A DNA stretch of 11,021 nucleotides from JBEAOO01 sp041164825 (GCA_041164825.1 JBEAOO010000053.1:1-11021), one strand, 5' to 3'; shown: positions 1 to 7,110, counted from the stretch's first letter. Notes: generated by a model not told the origin, from the sequence alone. Numbers and translations: made by a program.

Positions 1-876
1 CAGCACCAGATAGGCAAACATCTTGATCGTGCCATCCGACACGTATCGATCGAGGAACGGCGTTTTGAACGAGCCATCTTGGAATTGCAACGTCAGATAG
101 CCATCGGGCATCAGCATGGGCTCGACCGAAGTCACGCCTGGCACCCGGCGCGCCATCGCATCCAAAATGTGCCGGAACAACGCAGGGTGCTGCTCGTAGA
201 GCGTGCGTGCCACCAAGGGCAGGTTGTCGCCAGACTCGCTGAGGTGCTCGGAGTCGTCAGAGGCGTCTTTGCGCCCGCGTGCCGCGCTGATGTGGAAATC
301 TGAGACGTGCCAATGCTCAATCAACTGACGAAACGCATTGGCCGCCTTGAAGCGTTCGAACTGCCCGAGCCCCTTGATCGCCAGGGCATCGGATGACACC
401 TTCTGGTTCTCGCGCTCCAGTTCTTCTTCTGACTTGGTGAAGTCCTCTTCGTTGACGATGGCATAACCCTCGCCCAGCGCAAAGTCCAAGAAGTGAAACG
501 GCTTGCCATGGCGGCCGCGCTTGTAGCGCAACACCTCGCGCAACACGACCGGCTGGCCGTTCACCTCGGCGATCTCTACCAGGTAAGTCACCAGCCGCTC
601 TTTGCCGGTGATCTCCATGCGGTACTGGATCTCGATCTGGATCGAATCTTTCTCCGGATCGCAGCCCTTGCTCAACACCTCCCGGAAGCGTCCGCGCTTG
701 TCGAGCGCCGAGCGAACATTGCCCCTCAGGCTGTCGTGCAAAAACCCGAAAACTTCGAACAACGTGGTCTTGCCAGCGCCGTTGGCGCCCACCACCACCA
801 GAAAGTTGGGCAGGTCGGTCAGGTCGACTTTTCTGAACGCCTTGAAGTTGCGAAGTCGGATGGTTTCAATCTTCAT
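1..876 (-). CDS. AAA/ABC-type predicted ATPase, N-terminal part (runs off left edge)
   Basis: This frame is open from an ATG at 876 to the window edge (292 codons, no stop), so the C-terminus is missing. The N-terminus (MKIETIRLRNFKAF) is the typical opening of RecF/SMC-like ATPases that hang a nucleotide-binding fold on 'IRLRNF'. A perfect Walker A, GANGAGKTT, sits at residues 30-38. A charged, possibly helical stretch lies at about 143-160. The last visible residues (YVSDGTIKMFAYLVL) resemble the ABC-signature region of the AAA_21 / COG4637 predicted ATPases; Walker B should follow outside the window. The start is preceded by a weak AAGG seven bases upstream. Hand counts of seven lines give about 52-65 % GC, lower than most neighbours. 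The family's role is poorly defined; related ATPases occur as stand-alone genes and in defence or DNA-repair settings. I cannot tell which applies. It could be an OLD-like protein if a Toprim domain follows. Confidence 0.85.
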   Translation of the reverse strand, partial: MKIETIRLRNFKAFRKVDLTDLPNFLVVVGANGAGKTTLFEVFGFLHDSLRGNVRSALDKRGRFREVLSKGCDPEKDSIQIEIQYRMEITGKERLVTYLVEIAEVNGQPVVLREVLRYKRGRHGKPFHFLDFALGEGYAIVNEEDFTKSEEELERENQKVSSDALAIKGLGQFERFKAANAFRQLIEHWHVSDFHISAARGRKDASDDSEHLSESGDNLPLVARTLYEQHPALFRHILDAMARRVPGVTSVEPMLMPDGYLTLQFQDGSFKTPFLDRYVSDGTIKMFAYLVL

Positions 877-1013
877 GGAGGAGCCTTGGGACCGCGTGAG
901 CACCGTGAACGCCGCAAGGGAGGCCTCGGTGGCTGGGTCCGATTGTGCCGCCCCAGCGGCCGCGGTTGAACAGGCCCGCCCAGCCGGGCGCGAGCAACTG
1001 TCGGAGCCGACCC

Positions 1014-1634
1014 TCAGCCCAACAGCAGAGCCCGAAACTCCGCCTCAGCCTGCGCCGCGTGCTGAAAGTGGATCGCGTGCCAGCCTTGGGCGCGGGCGGC
1101 GTCGATGTTGAACAGGTAGTCGTCGAAAAACACCGTGTCTTCGGGGCGGATGTCGAAGCGGCGCTGAGCCTCCACAAAGATCTCGCGCTCCGGTTTGATC
1201 AGGCCGATGTGGGCCGAGAAGATGCCGTCGTCGAACAGGCCGAGGAAGTCATGCGAGACCTCCAGGTGCGCGGCGAAGGGCGCCGGCATGTTGGAGAGGA
1301 ACAGCAGGCGGTGATCCTCGGCCTTCAGGCGGTGCAAAAACGCCACCGTGTCGGCCTGCGGCACCAGGTGCGGCGGGATGGCGGCGATCAACGCGTGCAG
1401 CATCTCCGGCGGCAAGCCGGTGCGCTGCGCGATGCGTGGCACCAGCACCTCGGCATCGGCCGTGCCGCGGTCGAACTCGGCCCAGTCGCCGGCCGGGTCG
1501 TGGGCCTGGAAGATGGCGGCGGCCACCTCGCGGGCGCGCGCTTCGTTGGGCGCATGCTGCGGAAACTGCTGCTGCAGCAGGTCCAGCGGCTTCCAGTTGA
1601 AGAGCACGCCGCCGAAGTCAAACACGATGTTCAT
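1014..1634 (-). CDS. HAD-superfamily phosphatase, YihX-like (possible glucose-1-phosphatase)
   Basis: This 206-residue protein shows all four HAD motifs: motif I FDFGGVL with nucleophile Asp6, motif II LSN (Ser114), motif III Lys147 in IKPER, and motif IV FFDD (Asp171-Asp172). The residue two after the nucleophile, normally the acid/base Asp, is Gly8. The same D-x-G arrangement is found in E. coli YihX (motif DLGNV, about 199 aa), an alpha-D-glucose-1-phosphate phosphatase, and in the N-terminal domain of soluble epoxide hydrolase. The helical cap (about 15-90) and the FFDDxxxNIxxA tail also look like YihX. The protein is soluble, with no signal peptide. It follows pgi after 94 bases holding a terminator-like hairpin, so it may be transcribed separately. 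A glucose-1-phosphatase next to glucose-6-phosphate isomerase would be sensible, but substrate assignment in HAD proteins from sequence is weak. ATG 1634 has only a weak AGGCGAG upstream. Confidence 0.9.
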   Translation of the reverse strand: MNIVFDFGGVLFNWKPLDLLQQQFPQHAPNEARAREVAAAIFQAHDPAGDWAEFDRGTADAEVLVPRIAQRTGLPPEMLHALIAAIPPHLVPQADTVAFLHRLKAEDHRLLFLSNMPAPFAAHLEVSHDFLGLFDDGIFSAHIGLIKPEREIFVEAQRRFDIRPEDTVFFDDYLFNIDAARAQGWHAIHFQHAAQAEAEFRALLLG

Positions 1635-1675
1635 GGGTGGGCTCGCCTGCGATGAGTGGGGTGTGGAAGTGACAA

Positions 1676-1704
1676 CGCGGATGCTGCATCACACAGCATC
1701 CGCG
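1676..1704 (-). terminator. Hairpin after pgi, probable terminator
   Basis: A perfect 11-bp inverted repeat (CGCGGATGCTG / CAGCATCCGCG) encloses a 7-base loop. It begins 24 bases after the pgi stop on the minus strand and is followed by TTGTCACTT, which is only a poor T-run. Position and stem quality suit the end of the tal-pgi transcript. The weak T-run means it could instead be an RNA-stabilising or partially read-through structure upstream of the HAD gene. Confidence 0.6.
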
Positions 1705-1728
1705 CGGGCGTTGAAGGCGGCGACGGGC

Positions 1729-3372
1729 TCAGCCGCGCAGCATCGCCATCAGGCCGGCGGTGGAGCCATCGAGGCCCGTGGCATCACCGCTGCCCAAGCG
1801 TGGCAGCAGGTCGTTGCACAAGGCTTTGCCCAACTCCACGCCCCACTGGTCGAAGCTGTTGATGCCCCACAGCGCACCGCTGGTGAACACGCGGTGTTCG
1901 TAGGCTGCGATCAGCGCGCCGAGCGCAAATGGCGTGAGCTGGTCGATCAGCAGCGTGGTGCTCGGGCGGTTGCCGGGGAAGGCGCGGTGGCGGGCCAGCA
2001 CCTCGCGGTCGAGCGTGGCGCTGGCGGTGGGGGCCTTCTCAGCCGCGGCTTGCGCGCTGGTTTTGCCCAGCATCAGCGCCTGCGATTGCGCCAGGCCGTT
2101 GGCGAGCAGCATGGTGTGCTGGCGGGCCAGTTGGGCGCGCACCTCGGCGGGCAGATCGGCCTCGCCGTGCGTGGGCTGCTTGACCAGGATGAATTCGACC
2201 GGGACCACATCGGTGCCCTGGTGCAGCATCTGGAAGTAGGCATGCTGGCCGTTGGTGCCGGGCTCGCCCCACACCACCGGGCTGGTGCCAAAGGGCAGCG
2301 GCTGGCCATCGGTATCAACGCACTTGCCGTTGCTCTCCATCTCCAGCTGTTGCAGGTAGGCCGGCAAGCGCTTCAAACCTTGGTGGTACGGCGCCACGCT
2401 GCGGCTGCTGTGGCCGTGGAAGTTGCGGTACCAGACGTCGAGCAGGCCGAGCAGCACGGGCAGGTTCTTCTCCAGCGGCGTGCTGGCGAAGTGCTGGTCC
2501 ATGGCGTGCGCGCCGGCCAGCAGCGCGCGGAAGTGGTCGGCGCCCAGCGCCAGTGCGATCGGCAGGCCGATGGCGCTCCACAGCGAGTAGCGGCCACCCA
2601 CCCAGTCCCAAAAGCCGAAGGTGGTGCTGATGCCGAATTCGGCCGCCGCTTTCACATTGGTGGTGGTGGCCACGAAGTGCTTGGCGGTGTCGGTGCCGCC
2701 CTGGGCCAGGAACCACGCCTTGGCGGCCGCGGCGTTGGCCATGGTCTCTTGCGTGGTGAAGGTCTTGCTGGCGATGATGAACAGCGTCTCGTCGGCCTTC
2801 AGCTCGCGCAGCACCGGGGCGATGTCGTGGCCGTCGACGTTGGAGACGAAGTGCATCGTCAGGCCGCGGCGGGCGTAAGCGTCGAGCGCCGGCACCACCA
2901 TCTGCGGGCCGAGGTCGGAGCCGCCGATGCCGATGTTGACGATGTGGCGGATGCCGCTCTTGGCGGTGTCGCGCACCTGCTCCACGTAGGTGAGCATGGC
3001 GTCGAGCACGCTGTGCACCTCGTCGCTGAACGGGCCCTGGCCCCGCGGGGCGCGCAACGCAGTGTGCAGCACGGCGCGGCCCTCGGTGGTGTTGATCGGG
3101 TCACCGCGCAGCAGCGCGTCGCGCCGGGCCGGCAGCTCGCACTGGCGGGCCAGGGCGAGCAACAGCGCCCAGGTGCGGGCATCGACGTGGTTTTTCGACA
3201 GGTCGGCGTAGAGGCCGCCCGGTGCCGCCACCCCCATGGCGGCAAAGCGGCCGGGGTCGGCCGCAAAGGCTTGCCGCACATCAAAAGACCGACCTTCGGC
3301 CTCGAAGTGGGCTTGCAGCACGGCCCAGGCGGGCGTGCGGTCGCAACGGGGTGCAGCGGCGGCAGATGTCAT
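1729..3372 (-). CDS. pgi: Glucose-6-phosphate isomerase
   Basis: Pgi interconverts fructose 6-phosphate and glucose 6-phosphate in the cytoplasm. The 547-residue length matches bacterial Pgi (E. coli 549). Visible landmarks are the sugar-phosphate-binding region NIGIGGSDLGP (146-156) and ASKTFTTQET (201-210), first signature DWVGGRYSLWSAIG (256-269), and second signature FDQWGVELGK (507-516). By alignment with known isomerases, the catalytic residues should be Glu346 (MESNGK), His377 (GTNGQHA) and Lys516. All three are present, so the enzyme should be active. The ATG overlaps the transaldolase stop in an ATGA, implying translational coupling. In this setting Pgi would return fructose 6-phosphate from the transaldolase/transketolase reactions to glucose 6-phosphate, for example to feed an Entner-Doudoroff or oxidative pentose-phosphate route. 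That last step is inference, because those genes are not in the window. Confidence 0.97.
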   Translation of the reverse strand: MTSAAAAPRCDRTPAWAVLQAHFEAEGRSFDVRQAFAADPGRFAAMGVAAPGGLYADLSKNHVDARTWALLLALARQCELPARRDALLRGDPINTTEGRAVLHTALRAPRGQGPFSDEVHSVLDAMLTYVEQVRDTAKSGIRHIVNIGIGGSDLGPQMVVPALDAYARRGLTMHFVSNVDGHDIAPVLRELKADETLFIIASKTFTTQETMANAAAAKAWFLAQGGTDTAKHFVATTTNVKAAAEFGISTTFGFWDWVGGRYSLWSAIGLPIALALGADHFRALLAGAHAMDQHFASTPLEKNLPVLLGLLDVWYRNFHGHSSRSVAPYHQGLKRLPAYLQQLEMESNGKCVDTDGQPLPFGTSPVVWGEPGTNGQHAYFQMLHQGTDVVPVEFILVKQPTHGEADLPAEVRAQLARQHTMLLANGLAQSQALMLGKTSAQAAAEKAPTASATLDREVLARHRAFPGNRPSTTLLIDQLTPFALGALIAAYEHRVFTSGALWGINSFDQWGVELGKALCNDLLPRLGSGDATGLDGSTAGLMAMLRG

Positions 3373-4319
3373 GTCAGGGCCTCGATCATGTGGTCGAGCT
3401 TGCCGGCATCGACGGCAAACGCGCGGATGCCTTCGGCCAGCTTCTCGGTGGCCATGGCGTCTTGGTTGAGGGCGTAGCGGAAACCGGCTTCGTTGTAAGT
3501 CACGGCGTGCACAGCATCCGATGCGGCGGCTTTGGCGTCGAGCGCCTGGGCCAGCGGGGCCTCGCTGGCTTGCAACTGGGCCAGCAGGTCGGGGCTGATG
3601 GTCAGCAGGTCGCAGCCGGCCAGCGCGGTGATCTGGCCGACGTTGCGGAAGCTGGCACCCATCACCTCGGTGGCGATGCCGAACTTCTTGTAGTAGGTGT
3701 AGATCTGCGCCACGGACTGCACGCCCGGGTCGTTGGCTTCGGCCTTGGCGGCCTCGTCCCAGGCGGCGCCAGCGCTCTTTTTGTACCAGTCGTAGATGCG
3801 GCCGACAAACGGCGAGATCAGTTGCACGCCCGCTTCGCCGCAGGCCACGGCCTGGCAGAAGGCGAACAGCAGCGTCAGGTTGCAGTGGATGCCTTCGCGC
3901 TCCAAGATGCGCGCGGCCTGGATGCCTTCCCAGGTGGCGGCGATCTTGATCAGCACGCGGTCGCGGCCCACGCCGGCGGCTTCGTACAGCGCCATCAGGC
4001 GGTGCGCGCGGGCCACGGTGGCGGCGGTGTCAAAGCTCAGGCGGGCGTCCACTTCGGTCGACACGCGGCCAGGCACGACCTTCAGGATTTCCAGGCCGAA
4101 ACGCACCAGCACCTGGTCGACCACCTCGTCGAGCGGCTTGCCGGGGTGGGCGGCCACGGTGGCAGCCAGCAGCGGCGCGTAGTCGGGCGACTGCACGGCC
4201 TTCAGGATCAGCGACGGGTTGGTCGTGGCGTCGCGCGGGGCGAACTGGGCCAGTTGCTTGAAGTTGCCGGTGTCGGCGACCACGGTGGTGAATTGTTTGA
4301 GCTGGTCGAGCTGATTCAT
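3369..4319 (-). CDS. tal: Transaldolase (TalB type)
   Basis: Transaldolase moves a dihydroxyacetone unit between sedoheptulose 7-phosphate and glyceraldehyde 3-phosphate, giving erythrose 4-phosphate and fructose 6-phosphate. The 316-residue protein has the TalB length (317). It carries the first signature DATTNPSLI (30-38) and the Schiff-base lysine Lys125 in VLIKIAATWEG. Supporting active-site acids are Asp16 (VADTG) and Glu89 (STEVDARLSFD). The frame stays open upstream to 4772, but residues before 4319 are unlike transaldolase. ATG 4319 has GGAG nine bases upstream, so that start was chosen. The 197-base gap to xylB holds a terminator-like hairpin and a possible -10 (TCTAAT, 4373-4368) without a convincing -35, so a separate promoter is possible but unproven. 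Its product feeds directly to pgi, with which it overlaps by four bases. It also fits downstream of xylulose 5-phosphate made by XylB. Confidence 0.97.
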   Translation of the reverse strand: MNQLDQLKQFTTVVADTGNFKQLAQFAPRDATTNPSLILKAVQSPDYAPLLAATVAAHPGKPLDEVVDQVLVRFGLEILKVVPGRVSTEVDARLSFDTAATVARAHRLMALYEAAGVGRDRVLIKIAATWEGIQAARILEREGIHCNLTLLFAFCQAVACGEAGVQLISPFVGRIYDWYKKSAGAAWDEAAKAEANDPGVQSVAQIYTYYKKFGIATEVMGASFRNVGQITALAGCDLLTISPDLLAQLQASEAPLAQALDAKAAASDAVHAVTYNEAGFRYALNQDAMATEKLAEGIRAFAVDAGKLDHMIEALT

Positions 4320-4479
4320 TGCCAAAAACTCCAGGTGTGCTGGCGGCCAGTGCCGCGGCAGCGTTGAATTAGAACCGGGCGAAACGCGTTGCGCTACACG
4401 CCAGCGTGCAAAAGTTCGATGCTTGTAACTGGTCGGGCTCGCCCCCTCGGGACCGCACTGTGCCTGAAAGGGCGCGGAC

Positions 4480-4514
4480 AAAACGAGCCGGAGCGGGCCA
4501 CAGCGGCCCGGTCC
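4480..4514 (-). terminator. Probable rho-independent terminator after xylB
   Basis: Two bases past the xylB stop there is a stem of CGGGCC/GGCCCG with a 5-base loop (4494-4510). Beyond one G/G mismatch (in plus-strand letters) it is extended by three more pairs (4490-4492 with 4512-4514). Six bases on, the minus strand reads TTTT (4483-4480). The structure suits termination of the polyol operon, though the T-run is short and slightly displaced, so read-through into tal-pgi cannot be excluded. Confidence 0.55.
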
Positions 4515-4516
4515 AT

Positions 4517-5992
4517 TCAATCCGTTGAAAAGTGCGGCGCCAGCACCGGGTAGAGCGCGCGGAAGCGATCGTAACGGGGCAGCATGGCGGCCCGCTGCGA
4601 GGCATCGGGCACAAAACGCTGCCCTTGGCCGGCCGGCGCCGGGCACACCTCGGCCAGCGCGCCGCCCGCGGCCAGCCAGCCCAGGCGGGCCGCGCCCAAG
4701 GCGCCGCCGGCTTCGCTGCCCTCGTGCACCACCAAGGGGGTGTCGAGCAGCGAGGCCAGCAACTGCGCCCACAAGGCACTGCGCGCACCGCCACCCACCA
4801 GCGAGAGCTCGGCGGGCCGGGCGTCAGCGGGCAGTTGCAGGCTGTGGAAGCCGTCGAGCAGGCCGAAGCTCACGCCTTCGAGCACCGCCCAGGCGATGTC
4901 GGCCGGGCCGTGGGCGTGGGTGAGCCCAAACAGCACGCCCTGCGCCAAAGGGTTGTTGTGCGGCGTGCGCTCGCCCGAGAGGTAGGGCAAAAACAGCGGT
5001 GCGCGGGCGCGCTGCGCGGCGTCCAGCGAGGCGGCCTGCGCCATGAGTGCGCCCACATCGGCCGCACCGGTGAGCTGCGCCGCCCAAGGCAAAGCGCTGG
5101 CGGCGCTGAGCATCACGCTCATCTGGTGCCACTGGCCGGGCAGCGCGTGGCAAAACGCGTGCATGGCCGACCTGGGGTTGGGGCGAAAACGATCACTGGT
5201 GACGAAGATGACGCCCGAGGTGCCGAGCGACACAAAGCCCTGCCCCGGCGCCACCGCGCCCATGCCGATGGCGCTGGCCGCGTTGTCGCCGCCGCCGCCC
5301 GCCACCACCACACCCGCGGGCAGGCCCCAGCGTGCGGCGAGCTCAGCGTTCAACTGGCCCGCAGGCGCACTGCCCTCCACCAGCCGCGGCATGTGCTCGC
5401 GGCCCAGGCCACAAGCGGCCAACATCACGGCCGACCAGTCGCGTGCGCCCACATCGAGCCACAAGGTGCCCGAGGCGTCGGACAGGTCGGAGATGGCCTC
5501 GCCGGTGAGGCGCAGGCGCAAAAAATCTTTGGGCAGCAGCACACGCGCCACGCGCGCGAACAGCGCCGGCTCGTGCTCGCGCACCCACAGCAGTTTGGGC
5601 GCGGTGAAGCCGGGCATGGCGAGGTTGCCGGTGATCTCGGCCAGGCCGGGCACGGCATCGGTCAGCGCCGCGCACTGCGGGCCGCTGCGGCCGTCGTTCC
5701 ACAAGATGGCCGGGCGCAGCACCTGCTCGGCGGCGTCAAGCAACACTGCGCCGTGCATCTGGCCTGAGAGGCCGATGCCGCGCACCTGCCGCATCGCCTC
5801 AGGGTGGCTGGCAGCGAGTTGCGCCATGGCGGTGTCGAGCGCGGCCCACCAATCGTCGGGGTGCTGTTCGGACCAGAGCGGTTGCGGGCGCTGAATGGTG
5901 AGCGGCGCACGCGCCACGGCTTCAATGTGGTGGCTGGCGGAGAGCAGCAGGAGCTTGATCTCGGAGGTGCCGAGGTCGATGCCGAGGTACAT
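4517..5992 (-). CDS. xylB: Xylulokinase
   Basis: This FGGY-family kinase phosphorylates D-xylulose to D-xylulose 5-phosphate with ATP. It has 491 residues (E. coli XylB 484) and keeps that enzyme's landmarks throughout. These are phosphate-binding YLGIDLGTS (2-10), substrate-loop GLSGQMHGA (74-82), ILWNDGR (96-102), first FGGY signature region MPGFTAPKLLW (126-136), catalytic Asp236 in AGGGGDNAAS, SLGTSG (255-260), and LSGERTPHNNP (338-348). The frame extends 16 codons upstream (to 6040), but MYLGIDLG is the family N-terminus and ATG 5992 has AAGGA seven bases upstream. That start is used here. The gene lies 72 bases after the AraC regulator. In context it receives D-xylulose from the polyol dehydrogenase encoded by the same operon. 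I see no damaged motif. Confidence 0.96.
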   Translation of the reverse strand: MYLGIDLGTSEIKLLLLSASHHIEAVARAPLTIQRPQPLWSEQHPDDWWAALDTAMAQLAASHPEAMRQVRGIGLSGQMHGAVLLDAAEQVLRPAILWNDGRSGPQCAALTDAVPGLAEITGNLAMPGFTAPKLLWVREHEPALFARVARVLLPKDFLRLRLTGEAISDLSDASGTLWLDVGARDWSAVMLAACGLGREHMPRLVEGSAPAGQLNAELAARWGLPAGVVVAGGGGDNAASAIGMGAVAPGQGFVSLGTSGVIFVTSDRFRPNPRSAMHAFCHALPGQWHQMSVMLSAASALPWAAQLTGAADVGALMAQAASLDAAQRARAPLFLPYLSGERTPHNNPLAQGVLFGLTHAHGPADIAWAVLEGVSFGLLDGFHSLQLPADARPAELSLVGGGARSALWAQLLASLLDTPLVVHEGSEAGGALGAARLGWLAAGGALAEVCPAPAGQGQRFVPDASQRAAMLPRYDRFRALYPVLAPHFSTD

Positions 5993-5999
5993 GGAGGAA

Positions 6000-6004
6000 T
6001 CCTT
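6000..6004 (-). promoter_or_regulatory. Ribosome-binding site deciding the xylB start
   Basis: AAGGA on the minus strand sits seven bases before ATG 5992. It supports this start over the longer in-frame ATG at 6040, whose extra 16 residues have no counterpart in the xylulokinase family. Confidence 0.65.
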
Positions 6005-6064
6005 GGTGGCAGGGGTGGGCGCCGCGCTGCACCCGACCACGCCCTGGGTCCAGCGCAGGCAGGC

Positions 6065-6994
6065 TCAGATCGGTTCGGTGGTGCCGTAACGCGCTTCCGC
6101 CTGGCGGCGGAATTCCTTGGGCGTCATGCCCTTGATTTCGAGGAAGCGGCGGTTGAAATTGGCGACGTTGTTGAAGCCCACGTCGTAGCAGATGTTGGTG
6201 ATGTAGAGGTCGGTCTCCATCAGCATCTGGCAGGCCTTGTTGATGCGCAGGCGGTTGACGAAATCGGTGAAGGTGTTGCCGGTGCTGCGGCGGAAGTAGC
6301 GCGAAAAACGGCTCTCGCTCATGCCCACTTTGCTGCACAGATCGGCCATCGAAAACTGCGTGGTCGCGTTGTCGGTGATGTAGTCGACGATGCTGCTGAT
6401 TTGCGCCAAGCCTGCATCGTCGTCAAAACTTTGCAGCTGCACGGCCGAGAGTTGGCGGTATTCGGTGCAGCGGGCCAGCTCGTCGAGCAGCTCGGTGAAC
6501 TCGGCGAAACGGCGCAGGCCGTGGCTGCGGTTGATGCGCTCGATGCGGGTGCGCGCGCTGTCGCTGAGGCCAAAAAATTCGATGCCGTGGCGGGCGCGCT
6601 CCAGCAGCGGCAGCACCTCGCTCAGCTCCGGGATCAGACCGGCCGCGCGGCGAATGGGTTCGTCTTGAAACTGCACCACCATGTCGCGCAGCGGCACGCC
6701 TTCGGCCGGCGTGTCGGTGCTGATCCAGTTGTGCGGCAGGCGCGGGCCGGTGAGCACCAGATGACCAGGCTCGAAGTGGCCGATGTAATCGCCCACAAAC
6801 ACCTTGCCGCGGGTCTCGACGATCAGGTGCAACTCGTACTCTTCGTGGTAGTGCCAGCGCACCAGCGGGTTGGGCACGCCGTGCGAGAGGCAGCGCAAGA
6901 AGCCAAAACTGCCCTCGGGCTCGTAGCCGAGCGTGGCATCACGCGCCACGTCGTGCTCCAACTCGGGGCCACGGGGGCGGGGGTGGTGGGCCAT
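6065..6994 (-). CDS. AraC-family transcriptional regulator of the polyol operon
   Basis: This 309-residue regulator has an N-terminal cupin-like ligand domain and a C-terminal AraC/XylS DNA-binding domain. The sensing half contains WHYHEEYELHLI (47-58) and GDYIGHFEPGHLVLTGPRLPH (68-88), the beta-barrel pattern of sugar-responsive AraC proteins. The DNA-binding half (about 198-297) has two helix-turn-helices: MADLCSKVGMSESRFSRYF (216-234), and one starting ITNICYDVGFNNVANFNRRF (265-284) followed by the conserved KGMTPKEFR. The frame runs upstream to 7117, but ATG 6994 has GGAGA eight bases upstream and gives a normal N-terminus. It sits between the dehydrogenase and xylB genes, where MtlR-type activators of mannitol/arabitol operons are found, so activation of this operon by its polyol or by xylulose is likely but inferred. 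Its leader contains several dyads that could be operators for self-regulation. Confidence 0.93.
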   Translation of the reverse strand: MAHHPRPRGPELEHDVARDATLGYEPEGSFGFLRCLSHGVPNPLVRWHYHEEYELHLIVETRGKVFVGDYIGHFEPGHLVLTGPRLPHNWISTDTPAEGVPLRDMVVQFQDEPIRRAAGLIPELSEVLPLLERARHGIEFFGLSDSARTRIERINRSHGLRRFAEFTELLDELARCTEYRQLSAVQLQSFDDDAGLAQISSIVDYITDNATTQFSMADLCSKVGMSESRFSRYFRRSTGNTFTDFVNRLRINKACQMLMETDLYITNICYDVGFNNVANFNRRFLEIKGMTPKEFRRQAEARYGTTEPI

Positions 6995-7002
6995 GGGGCG
7001 GG

Positions 7003-7007
7003 TCTCC
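7003..7007 (-). promoter_or_regulatory. Ribosome-binding site deciding the araC-family gene start
   Basis: GGAGA on the minus strand lies eight bases before ATG 6994 and favours this start over the in-frame ATG at 7117. The extra 41 residues of the longer version (rich in Arg, Ala and Leu) overlap the dyads of the leader and do not look like protein. Confidence 0.6.
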
Positions 7008-7010
7008 GGA

Positions 7011-7029
7011 GTCTTGAAAAAATCAAGAC
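7011..7029 (-). promoter_or_regulatory. Inverted repeat just upstream of the regulator's ribosome-binding site
   Basis: A perfect 7-bp dyad, GTCTTGA and TCAAGAC, is separated by five A/T bases. It ends four bases from the Shine-Dalgarno sequence of the AraC-family gene. As DNA it has the size of an operator for a dimeric regulator; as RNA on the minus strand it would be a hairpin with a UUUUU loop beside the ribosome-binding site. Either role would tune regulator expression. Function is inferred from position and symmetry only. Confidence 0.45.
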
Positions 7030-7054
7030 GCAACGTTAGCGCCAATGACCGAAC

Positions 7055-7072
7055 GCGCCCGCATGCGGGCGC
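7055..7072. repeat. 18-bp perfect palindrome GCGCCCGCATGCGGGCGC
   Basis: A loopless, perfectly self-complementary 18-mer lies in the 153-base gap between the dehydrogenase and regulator genes. It could be a protein-binding site or, as RNA, part of an intergenic hairpin. There is no T-run on either side, which argues against a classical terminator. Confidence 0.7.
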
Positions 7073-7087
7073 CCACAGCCGTGCTGC

Positions 7088-7110
7088 GGGTGCGGATTTG
7101 CACCGCACCC
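7088..7110 (-). repeat. Hairpin downstream of dalD
   Basis: The 8-bp arms GGGTGCGG and CCGCACCC enclose a 7-base loop, 37 bases past the dehydrogenase stop on the transcribed strand. No T-run follows. It may protect the 3' end of the upstream message or attenuate transcription into the regulator gene. Two direct copies of TGCACCGC (7099-7106 and 7113-7120) overlap or adjoin it. Confidence 0.5.

Noticed and set aside
947..989. Two small hairpins (947-960 and 974-989) between the HAD and ATPase genes as terminators
   Set aside because: The stems are only 5 bp with no T-run on the transcribed strand. Such structures are common by chance at this GC content.
877..1013. Possible promoter for the ATPase gene (TTCAAC, 17 bases, CACAAT on the minus strand)
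   Set aside because: Only three of six and four of six consensus matches. The 137-base gap may well contain a promoter, but this match is too weak to call.
1348..3477. 709-codon open frame on the plus strand opposite pgi and parts of the HAD and tal genes
   Set aside because: It spans three real genes and two gene boundaries on the other strand, has low-complexity Ala/Gly/Arg/His/Gln composition and no family features. It is a composition artefact.
4368..4396. Sigma-70-like promoter before tal using TCTAAT as -10
   Set aside because: The -10 is fair, but with 16-18 base spacing the -35 hexamers (TAGCGC or neighbours) do not resemble TTGACA. Kept only as a note.
4320..4772. 151-residue N-terminal extension of transaldolase
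   Set aside because: The extension overlaps xylB out of frame, crosses the terminator-like hairpin, and has no transaldolase similarity. ATG 4319 has a Shine-Dalgarno sequence and gives the family length.
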